From the NCBI GenBank assembly GCA_017993865.1, contig JAGOLU010000029.1:3670-9612 (forward strand): DNA of 5,943 bases, read 5' to 3'. The position numbers were made by a program, and so were the translations under genes. The stretch is from Candidatus Woesebacteria bacterium. Its GTDB lineage: Bacteria; Patescibacteriota; Microgenomatia; UBA1406; GWC2-37-13. Below the pieces are notes generated by a model, which was not told the origin of the DNA, made no database searches, and saw only the letters and a program-made list of their open reading frames with translations. Numbering within the stretch: the stretch's first letter is position 1; every line of letters begins with the position of its first letter. Positions 1-5,248 of this stretch are shown here, in pieces.

Positions 1-671
1 TGCGCAATAGAGCTAATTTCACTGGGGATTGCGGGATTTGCGGGATTTGGATATGTGCAAGTGAACCCTCCAATAAGCGGATTAGGATCTCCCTGATTAG
101 TAAGTTGGACAGAACTAAAGTTCACATCACTTTGGATTGTTGCACAGCCTGAGGTAACATTAGTCACCGCGACAGCTGGTCCTGCAGCATTGATACCAGT
201 CACTACCGGTATTTGGGAACATGCTCCACTCGGATCCCCTACTCCTCCACAACTTGATTGATTTACATTCGGACAGATACAAGAATATCCACGCAAGGTA
301 ATAAACGTATCGTAAGAATTTGAGACATCATTACCCTGGAATGTGATCGCATTGGTAGTAATTATCTGACCTTGAGCAGTCACACTAAAGGGTGTTGCAG
401 AGCTTGAGCCTGCGGCAGTTAGGGTAACGGCAAAATCACCGCTAGTACATTCGATCGTAAAGTTTGTATTTTCTGGTGTACTGGCGGCGACGTTTGTTTT
501 ATCGGGGATAGGAACGGGGGGTTTACGTGTTGGCAAATTCAATCTATTATTGCTGTCTATGACAAGCCAAATTGATACCACTAAAAACAAGGACAGGACA
601 AAAAGTCCACCGAGCGCAGTAAAAATCTGCTTACGAGTAACACGAGAATGATTACCTTGGTACACAGGCAT
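1..671 (-). CDS. Membrane-anchored exported protein of unknown function (partial, C-terminus off window)
   Basis: The minus-strand frame is open from ATG at 671 to the window edge, giving 223 residues and no stop. Seen: a short basic N-terminus (HSRVTRKQ, about residues 8-15), one strong hydrophobic segment at about 17-38, a proline-rich stretch (about 47-57), then a Ser/Thr/Asn/Gly-rich region with no further membrane segment. This fits a single-pass N-in protein or an uncleaved signal anchor with an extracytoplasmic domain. Seven cysteines (75, 131, 133, 141, 151, 176, 205) all lie outside the membrane, so disulfides are plausible. The visible C-terminal part has a small ANP/AIP repeat encoded by a tandem 9-bp DNA repeat (31-48). 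I do not recognise a family. It could be a surface adhesin, a pilin-like protein or a wall protein, but nothing decides this. The start is supported by a good promoter just upstream. Confidence 0.75.
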   Translation of the reverse strand, partial: MPVYQGNHSRVTRKQIFTALGGLFVLSLFLVVSIWLVIDSNNRLNLPTRKPPVPIPDKTNVAASTPENTNFTIECTSGDFAVTLTAAGSSSATPFSVTAQGQIITTNAITFQGNDVSNSYDTFITLRGYSCICPNVNQSSCGGVGDPSGACSQIPVVTGINAAGPAVAVTNVTSGCATIQSDVNFSSVQLTNQGDPNPLIGGFTCTYPNPANPAIPSEISSIA

Positions 672-681
672 ACGACAACTC

Positions 682-710
682 AGTATAAAGAGTATTTAAG
701 TATCATGCAA
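682..710 (-). promoter_or_regulatory. Promoter of the exported-protein gene
   Basis: On the minus strand a -35 box TTGCAT (710-705) is followed after exactly 17 bp by a -10 box TATACT (687-682). Only 10 nt separate the -10 from the ATG at 671, so the mRNA would carry a leader of about 3-5 nt. No Shine-Dalgarno sequence fits in that space. Confidence 0.65.
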
Positions 711-758
711 GAGCTGAAAAACCAGGAATCATCCCTTTCTGCTTTTTCTGATTGGAGT

Positions 759-767
759 TGCTATACT
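759..767 (+). promoter_or_regulatory. Extended -10 promoter of the HPS-like gene
   Basis: TGCTATACT is an extended -10 (TG, one base, TATACT) lying 11 nt before ATG 779. No good -35 box is seen 16-18 bp upstream, as expected for an extended -10 promoter. Transcription should start near 774, giving a leader of about 5 nt. The same nine bases occur before the gene starting at 5249. Confidence 0.6.
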
Positions 768-778
768 TAACCTTGTAT

Positions 779-1456
779 ATGATCCTCAATCGAAAGAAGC
801 ACTACCTCCATATCGCCCTCAACTCAACCTTAGCCCATGCACAACAGATCATTCGCTCTATTCCGGTAAGCGACAAGATTATTCTCGAGGCCGGGACGCC
901 ACTCATCAAACAATACGGGGTTGAATCAATTCGATTGATCCGAGATTTGTGGGCGAACAGGCTCCGTGGAACCAATGTTGTTCCTTACATTGTTGCAGAT
1001 ATGAAGACAATGGATCGTGCTGAGGCTGAGATATTGCTTGCTAAATCGGCAGGAGCATCTGGAGTTATTGGGCTCGGGCAAGCCCCCGTCGAGACTGTAG
1101 ACTACTTCATTTCAGTATGCCAGAAAGAAGGGTTGGACAGTTTCATAGACATGATGAACGTAAAAGAGCCAATTAAGATTTTGAGGAAACTAAAAAGCAA
1201 ACCCAACGTCGTTCTTCTTCATCGAGGAGTTGACGAAGAGGTTTTCAACAAAAACATACCAATTCCCTACACTCAAATCAATAAAGTTCTCAGCGGCTAC
1301 AATGTGCTCATCGGTATCGGTGGCGGAGACACTATCCGTGAGGTTCAACGGGCAGTATTCAACAATGCAAACATTGTGATGGTTTGGAAGAATTTTTACT
1401 CTGCACAAGACAATAGCGCACAGCTTGCGGAAGAGTTTTTGAAAGGGATAAAATGA
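779..1456 (+). CDS. 3-hexulose-6-phosphate synthase-like protein (OMP decarboxylase superfamily)
   Basis: This 225-residue protein is the length of a single (beta/alpha)8 barrel of the HPS/KGPDC/OMP decarboxylase superfamily. Seen: EAGTPLIK (37-44), the HPS hallmark VADMKTMD (72-79) with the D74-x-K76-xx-D79 catalytic/metal signature, LLHRGVD (146-152) at the strand carrying the family His, and the glycine-rich GIGGG (179-183). HPS joins ribulose 5-phosphate and formaldehyde; run in reverse it supplies pentose phosphate where the oxidative pentose pathway is missing. Odd: the usual Asp after strand 1 (ALD) is Asn here (N15), and the last strand reads VWKN (202-205) where HPS has a small glycine-containing phosphate loop. 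No 3-hexulose-6-phosphate isomerase gene is visible. The fold is confident but the exact reaction is not. ATG 779 is preferred because an in-frame TTG at 752 would lie upstream of the promoter. Confidence 0.8.
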   Translation: MILNRKKHYLHIALNSTLAHAQQIIRSIPVSDKIILEAGTPLIKQYGVESIRLIRDLWANRLRGTNVVPYIVADMKTMDRAEAEILLAKSAGASGVIGLGQAPVETVDYFISVCQKEGLDSFIDMMNVKEPIKILRKLKSKPNVVLLHRGVDEEVFNKNIPIPYTQINKVLSGYNVLIGIGGGDTIREVQRAVFNNANIVMVWKNFYSAQDNSAQLAEEFLKGIK

Positions 1457-1479
1457 CGAGGCTATTTCCTCATATGTTT

Positions 1480-1590
1480 TCATGCTGGTGCCGACTAGTC
1501 GAGCATTCTCGATACAATCGGAACTTGTTCAGCATCTGACCTGATTCTGGATGGTCCGCCAGCTTGCGGAGGCGACTTACCAGAATGACA
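1480..1590. repeat. Composite palindromic repeat in the convergent gap
   Basis: Two hairpin blocks sit between the converging HPS-like and slipin genes. The left block nests ATGCTG (1482-1487)/CAGCAT (1530-1535), CCGA (1491-1494)/TCGG (1518-1521), and TCGAG (1499-1503)/CTCGA (1508-1512) around a CATT loop. The right block nests ATTCTGG (1544-1550)/CCAGAAT (1580-1586) around TCCGC (1555-1559)/GCGGA (1566-1570). The ends are inverted copies: TCATGCTGG (1480-1488) against TCATTCTGG read from 1588 to 1580, 8 of 9 identical. A short relative lies at 5013-5039. The position suggests it forms the 3' ends of both transcripts, though no U-tract typical of an intrinsic terminator follows either block. 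Confidence 0.7.
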
Positions 1591-1614
1591 TACTGGGAAC
1601 AAAAGACACTGTTT

Positions 1615-2382
1615 TTATTTCCCTACCTTCGACAGATTCTTGAATCCCTCGATTATTTCGATAGGCAATGCGAATACCACGGTGGTCGATGGGTTAGTTG
1701 TGGTTGTCTCGATAGTTTGGAGTGTTCTCAGCGAGACTGCACCGCTATCTGTCATCGTTGCCATTGCCTTGCTTAAGTTCTCCGATGCTGCAAGCTCGCC
1801 TTGAGAGCGGATAATCGTCGCACGGCGCTCGCGCTCAGCTTCTGCTTGCTTTGCCATGACACGCTTCATATCGGCCGGGACTTCGATATCTTGAATCTTG
1901 ATAGCTGTCACATCAATACCCCAGTTTATAGTCTCCTGGTCGACAATTGTCTTAATCTCATCCGCAAGCTTTTGGCGTTCAGTTAGGAGTGTGTCGAGCT
2001 CTACTCCACCGATCACGTCTCGGAGCGCTGTCTGTGCATATTGAGTAATGGCATAGACGTAGTCCTGGATTTTGAGTATTGCATCTTCTGGCTTTACTAC
2101 CTGAAAGTACACAACTGCGTTGATACCAATTGGCACGTTGTCTTTGGTGATAACTTCCTGCTGAGGGATATCTTGAGTTTTCACACGAATATCCACCTTA
2201 ATCACCCTCTGAACAAAAGGGATCACGAGCTGCAAACCAGGAGGTAGCGTGTATGAGTACTTTCCGAGGGTGAGTACGATTGCTCGTTCGTATTGGTCCA
2301 CGATGACCACGAGCTTCAGGAATATCGGAACGACGAAAATGAGTAACACAATCAGGGTTGTGATAGGTGCGAATAGTTCCAT
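1615..2382 (-). CDS. Slipin (SPFH/Band 7, stomatin-like membrane protein)
   Basis: This 255-residue protein has the usual slipin length and order. A hydrophobic N-terminus (about 5-28) is followed by YERAIVLTLGK (31-41), PPGLQLVIPF (47-56), VDIRVKTQDIP (63-73), QEVITKDNVP (75-84), INAVVYFQV (87-95), the oligomerisation region ending in QAEAERERRA (179-188), and the C-terminal VVFALPIEII (235-244). Slipins assemble as membrane-bound rings or cages, and many work with an NfeD-family partner and membrane proteases in membrane quality control. No NfeD gene lies in this window, and the neighbours do not form an operon with it. It is transcribed away from csoR from an abutting promoter, so copper-linked expression is possible but unproven. 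The start at 2382 is set by the -10 box 8 nt upstream. HflC- or QmcA-like naming is an alternative, but the short C-terminus favours slipin. Confidence 0.93.
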   Translation of the reverse strand: MELFAPITTLIVLLIFVVPIFLKLVVIVDQYERAIVLTLGKYSYTLPPGLQLVIPFVQRVIKVDIRVKTQDIPQQEVITKDNVPIGINAVVYFQVVKPEDAILKIQDYVYAITQYAQTALRDVIGGVELDTLLTERQKLADEIKTIVDQETINWGIDVTAIKIQDIEVPADMKRVMAKQAEAERERRATIIRSQGELAASENLSKAMATMTDSGAVSLRTLQTIETTTTNPSTTVVFALPIEIIEGFKNLSKVGK

Positions 2383-2390
2383 ATACGCAT

Positions 2391-2419
2391 ATTGTAGTTA
2401 GTCTGAGTTGCAAAGACAA
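2391..2419 (-). promoter_or_regulatory. Slipin promoter
   Basis: On the minus strand TTGTCT (2419-2414), a 17-bp spacer and TACAAT (2396-2391) form a sigma70-type promoter. The ATG at 2382 lies 8 nt after the -10, so transcription should start within about 2 nt of the start codon, giving a leaderless mRNA. Confidence 0.6.
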
Positions 2420-2436
2420 GAGAAAGTGTGTATGAT
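2408..2436 (+). promoter_or_regulatory. Upstream csoR-copA promoter (P1)
   Basis: TTGCAA (2408-2413), a 17-bp spacer and TATGAT (2431-2436) form a good promoter with a start near 2443, inside the CsoR operator. The -35 box abuts the -35 box of the opposing slipin promoter (2414-2419, minus strand). Transcripts from here would have a leader of about 42 nt with no Shine-Dalgarno sequence near ATG 2485. Confidence 0.5.
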
Positions 2437-2461
2437 GCTAGCATCCCTATCGGGGGGATGC
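2434..2461. promoter_or_regulatory. CsoR-type copper operator
   Basis: GCATCCC (2441-2447) and GGGATGC (2455-2461) form a perfect 7-bp inverted repeat around TATCGGG. This G/C-tract palindrome resembles known CsoR boxes, which have CCC and GGG runs flanked by AT/TA steps. A second perfect palindrome, GATGCTAGCATC (2434-2445), shares the middle half-site, giving three GATGC half-sites. The site overlaps the -10 and start of promoter P1 and the -35 position of the proximal promoter, so bound CsoR would block both. It lies directly upstream of csoR and copA, as expected for copper-relieved autoregulation. Confidence 0.75.
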
Positions 2462-2472
2462 GGATTACTCAT

Positions 2473-2478
2473 TATATT
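2473..2478 (+). promoter_or_regulatory. Possible proximal -10 box of csoR (P2)
   Basis: TATATT lies 6 nt before ATG 2485, matching the close -10-to-start spacing of the other genes here. The -35 position (about 2450-2455) is G-rich and has no consensus, and it falls inside the CsoR operator. If used, it gives a leaderless csoR transcript. Confidence 0.4.
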
Positions 2479-2484
2479 CACTAT

Positions 2485-2757
2485 ATGCGATCAAAACCAC
2501 AACCAACGTTAACCAATCTGAAAAAAGCGCGAACGCAACTTGAGCACGTGATTGCAATGGTCGAGGCCGAAGAGTATTGTATTGATATTATGACCCAAAA
2601 CCTTGCGGTCATTGGATTGCTCCGTGGAGCACACGAGAAGCTTATGGAAGGACACCTTTCGTCGTGTTTCCGTAATGCGATGACTACAGCAAGCAACACT
2701 CACAAAGACACCATGATTGCAGAAATCTTGCAGGTCACTAAATTAGTCAATTCTTAA
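2485..2757 (+). CDS. csoR: Copper-sensing transcriptional repressor CsoR
   Basis: This 90-residue all-helical protein belongs to the CsoR/RcnR (DUF156) family. The Cu(I) ligands are visible as C32 (in EYCIDIM), H57 and C61 (in GHLSSCF), with the C-25-H-4-C spacing of Mycobacterium tuberculosis CsoR (C36, H61, C65). Y31 precedes the first Cys as in CsoR. E80 probably matches its second-shell Glu81, allowing for a 3-residue insertion. Apo-CsoR tetramers bind operator DNA, and Cu(I) releases them. A CsoR-type palindrome lies just upstream and copA begins 7 bp downstream, so autoregulation of a csoR-copA operon is likely. ATG 2485 fits the family's short N-terminus. In-frame GTG 2428 and ATG 2458 would add residues encoded by the promoter and operator, so they were not chosen. 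The Cys/His/Cys pattern argues against RcnR or FrmR. Confidence 0.93.
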   Translation: MRSKPQPTLTNLKKARTQLEHVIAMVEAEEYCIDIMTQNLAVIGLLRGAHEKLMEGHLSSCFRNAMTTASNTHKDTMIAEILQVTKLVNS

Positions 2758-2764
2758 CCTTACT

Positions 2765-5002
2765 ATGAAACAAGAACGATTCTCTGTACAAGGCATGCAT
2801 TGTGCATCATGTGCATTTGTCATCCGTGATAGCCTTAAAAAGATGCCAGGAGTGACAAATGCTGAGGTCAACTATGCTTCTGAGTCAGCGAATGTTTTGT
2901 ATGAGGAAGATAAAGTAGATATTGTAAAAATGAACTCTACTATCGAAGCCCTCGGATACACTCTTATTCCGAAAACAGCGAACACATCAAATCCCAGCGT
3001 CTCTGATTCTCGTGCCCACCATGCTGATTCGAAGAAAACAGAAGCTGAAACATTGCGTATATCGGCGCAGATTCTTTTCCCTATCTCACTCATCATTTTT
3101 TTCATCATGATCTGGGGCTCACTTGCAGACATTCTTGGTTTGCCTCACTTCCCTATCCCCATGATGACCCTCGATAAGCTTTATATGCTCATAGCTTTCG
3201 TGATGTTTGCGACGGTAGGAAAGAAATACCTTGTGGCACTTATAAGATTCGCCAAGCACAGAGTAGCCAATATGGACACGCTTGTGGGGCTGGGGACGTT
3301 CACTGCATTTCTTTATAGCACCATATTAACCTTGTTCCCGACAGTGCAGGAGCTTATACACGCTCCTGAGAAATTGTACTTCGATACCGCCATTATCGTA
3401 GTGGGTTTTATACTATTGGGAGACTATTTGGTGGTGCGTTCACGGGTGAAAACGGGAGAGGCACTGCAGAAGCTCATGGGTCTCCAAGCGAAATCTGCAC
3501 TAGTCATTCGCGATGGTACCGAGATGGAGGTTAGCATTGACCAGCTTGTGCAAGGAGACATATTTATTGTAAAACCAGGTCAGAAGGTGGCGATAGACGG
3601 CGTTATTATCGAAGGAAGCTCAAGTATTGATGAAGGCGTGATCACCGGAGAATCTATGCCTGTTGATAAGACCGTCGGAGACGCTATTGTGGGAGCCACT
3701 ATCAATAAGCAGGGCTTTTTGAAGGTGCGCGTCTCGAAAGTCGGCGGAGAGACCATGCTTGCGCAAATTATTCAAATGGTGGAGAAAGCACAGGACTCCC
3801 GAGCACCCATCCAAGACTTGGTCGATAAAATCACGGCGGTGTTTGTGCCTGCGGTCTTACTCATAGCAATAGGAACATTAGTTGTGTGGTCTCTTGCAGG
3901 GCGATTTGATATCGGCCTGACGAGCTTCATCGCAATCCTAGTGGTTGCATGCCCGTGTGCCATGGGCCTTGCCACCCCCATTGCCATCATTGTAGGCGTG
4001 GGCAAAGCAGCTCAGACGGGTATTCTGATTAAAGATGCCGAAAGTCTTCAGCGACTCAGCACCATTGATTATGTGGTATTTGACAAGACAGGCACCATTA
4101 CCAAAGGCCAGCCAGAGGTGATTGACGTTGTCGCAAAGCAACCTAACGCATTTCAAATACTTGCCTCTCTCGAAAGTAAATCAGAGCATCCTATTGCTCA
4201 GGCAATTGTTGCAAAGGCAAATAATGACACCGTTCCCCTTCTGTCCGTAACCAACTTCTCCGCAATAACAGGGAAAGGTCTCACCGGAGAGATTGGTGGC
4301 ATAACCTATCATGCGGGTAATCAGAGATTATTGAAGGAGATGAATATTGCGGTAGACGAGGATGCATTGGCTGTATTTACCAAAGAAGGCAAAACCCCCA
4401 TAATTCTTGCAACTGCGGAGAACGTTGTCGGGTATGTTACCGTTGCAGATACTCTGCGGGCTGAGTCACCAGATGTGGTGCGCAAATTGCATACGCTCGG
4501 CATAACTGTAGCAATGCTATCGGGGGATCATACAAACGTCGCTCAACACATAGCCAACCAAGTAGGGATAGACAAGGTAATTGCGGAGGTGCTACCTCAA
4601 GATAAGGCGCACAAGGTGGAAGAGCTACAACAGAGCGGGCACAAAGTCGCGATGGTGGGAGACGGCATTAACGATGCTCCGGCGCTCGCTTCTGCCGATG
4701 TAGGCATAGCGATGGGTACTGGCACAGACATTGCTATTGAATCTGCAGGAATCACTCTCCTAGGCGGCTCAATACACAAAGTGTACGAATCTATCCTTTT
4801 GGCACGGGCAACCATGCGCACGATACGACAGAATTTGTTTTGGGCGTTTTTCTACAACATTGTCGGGATTCCAATCGCTGCTGGCGTGCTCTATCCTACA
4901 TTCCGTATTCTCTTATCCCCCGCTATTGAGGGTGCAGCTATGGCATTTTCAAGCTTTTCAGTCGTCGTAAATTCGCTGAGATTGAAATATACAAAGATAT
5001 AA
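2765..5002 (+). CDS. copA: Cu(I)-exporting P1B-type ATPase CopA
   Basis: This complete 745-residue heavy-metal ATPase pumps Cu(I) out of the cytoplasm. Domain order: one N-terminal HMA domain (about 3-70) with the GMHCASC metal site (C13, C16); a polar linker (about 71-96) containing AHH; membrane helices at about 103-123, 138-152, 173-191 and 205-223; the actuator with TGES (294-297); helices at about 356-378 and 386-407 carrying CPC (396-398); the phosphorylated D440 in DKTGT; the nucleotide domain with SEHP (473-476), GKG (503-505) and GN (518-519); GDGINDAP (632-639); and two last helices with YN (697-698) and MxxSS (M726, S729, S730). CPC, YN and MxxSS together are the Cu(I) (P1B-1) signature. 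It follows csoR by 7 bp with no Shine-Dalgarno sequence, so it is probably co-transcribed and perhaps translationally coupled. There is no copZ chaperone gene nearby. Confidence 0.97.
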   Translation: MKQERFSVQGMHCASCAFVIRDSLKKMPGVTNAEVNYASESANVLYEEDKVDIVKMNSTIEALGYTLIPKTANTSNPSVSDSRAHHADSKKTEAETLRISAQILFPISLIIFFIMIWGSLADILGLPHFPIPMMTLDKLYMLIAFVMFATVGKKYLVALIRFAKHRVANMDTLVGLGTFTAFLYSTILTLFPTVQELIHAPEKLYFDTAIIVVGFILLGDYLVVRSRVKTGEALQKLMGLQAKSALVIRDGTEMEVSIDQLVQGDIFIVKPGQKVAIDGVIIEGSSSIDEGVITGESMPVDKTVGDAIVGATINKQGFLKVRVSKVGGETMLAQIIQMVEKAQDSRAPIQDLVDKITAVFVPAVLLIAIGTLVVWSLAGRFDIGLTSFIAILVVACPCAMGLATPIAIIVGVGKAAQTGILIKDAESLQRLSTIDYVVFDKTGTITKGQPEVIDVVAKQPNAFQILASLESKSEHPIAQAIVAKANNDTVPLLSVTNFSAITGKGLTGEIGGITYHAGNQRLLKEMNIAVDEDALAVFTKEGKTPIILATAENVVGYVTVADTLRAESPDVVRKLHTLGITVAMLSGDHTNVAQHIANQVGIDKVIAEVLPQDKAHKVEELQQSGHKVAMVGDGINDAPALASADVGIAMGTGTDIAIESAGITLLGGSIHKVYESILLARATMRTIRQNLFWAFFYNIVGIPIAAGVLYPTFRILLSPAIEGAAMAFSSFSVVVNSLRLKYTKI

Positions 5003-5012
5003 CCATCAGCAG

Positions 5013-5039
5013 TGTCATGCTGGACTTGTTTCAGCTTCT
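5013..5039. repeat. Short palindromic repeat after copA
   Basis: TGTCATGCTGG (5013-5023) runs directly into ACTTGTTTCAGC (5024-5035), with GCTG (5019-5022)/CAGC (5032-5035) able to form a small stem. It shares TCATGCTGG, ACTTGTT and CAGC(A/T)TCT, in the same order, with the left block of the repeat at 1480-1537, where 34 extra bases separate the first two words. It begins 10 bp after the copA stop, so it may sit in the operon's 3' end, but it has no U-tract. Confidence 0.6.
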
Positions 5040-5068
5040 AATGGTTGACGAAATACCATATTCTTCAA

Positions 5069-5161
5069 GGTAACGCATAATTTCTTCGCGTAAGAACCCG
5101 TCGATCATTATGGGTAGTCAGGGCTTCTCAAACATTTCCGCTGCAGAAATTCGACGTTACC
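5069..5161. repeat. Long imperfect inverted repeat between copA and the heme protein gene
   Basis: GGTAACG (5069-5075) and AATTTCT (5079-5085) are matched on the other side by AGAAATT (5145-5151) and CGTTACC (5155-5161), with a 3-nt internal loop on each side (14 of 17 paired). GCG (5088-5090)/CGC (5139-5141) and AAGAACCC (5092-5099) against GGGCTTCT (5121-5128) can extend the structure inward, giving a 93-bp foldback. Its role is unknown. It may be a transcript-end structure for copA or a miniature mobile or palindromic element. No gene is supported in this gap (5003-5248). Confidence 0.55.
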
Positions 5162-5232
5162 CCTCAACATATTGATTCAGAGTTTTTCCGATTGTGTTAC
5201 AGACTTAATGTATCGCGTCTTGTGACACATTT

Positions 5233-5241
5233 TGCTATACT
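5233..5241 (+). promoter_or_regulatory. Extended -10 promoter of the MsrQ-like gene
   Basis: TGCTATACT lies 7 nt before ATG 5249, placing the transcription start at or next to the start codon. No -35 consensus is seen at the right distance. Just upstream lies TGTGACACA (5221-5229), and TGTGTTACA (5193-5201) is a 7-of-9 match to it 28 bp earlier. These could be a repeated operator, but that is weak. Confidence 0.6.
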
Positions 5242-5248
5242 AGAACAT

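Noticed and set aside
31..48. Tandem 9-bp repeat GCGGGATTT
   Set aside because: It is two coding copies encoding a small ANP repeat in the exported protein, not a separate repeat array or CRISPR.
752..778. N-terminal extension of the HPS-like protein from a TTG at 752
   Set aside because: It would place the start upstream of the extended -10 box at 759-767, and the added residues do not match the family; ATG 779 fits both.
1480..1590. CRISPR array or tRNA gene in the convergent gap
   Set aside because: There are no regularly spaced direct repeats, and the stems do not form a cloverleaf with the conserved T-loop; nested inverted repeats explain it better.
1564..2247. Several plus-strand open frames opposite the slipin gene
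   Set aside because: They are shadows of the slipin coding strand with no family resemblance, no promoter and interrupted continuity.
2428..2484. Longer csoR starts at GTG 2428 or ATG 2458
   Set aside because: The extra codons cover the promoter and the CsoR operator, and the family's N-terminus is short. The G-run before ATG 2458 touches the codon and is too close to act as a ribosome site.
2872..4821. Minus-strand open frames inside csoR-copA
   Set aside because: They lie opposite a complete, motif-rich P-type ATPase and show no recognisable protein features.
5221..5229. TGTGACACA as a definite operator for the heme protein gene
   Set aside because: The palindrome is very short and its only partner is a 7-of-9 match, so it is mentioned with the promoter but not called as a site.
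5192..5248. Longer start of the MsrQ-like protein at ATG 5192
   Set aside because: The extension spans the promoter box, and its residues are not membrane-like; ATG 5249 is at the predicted transcription start.
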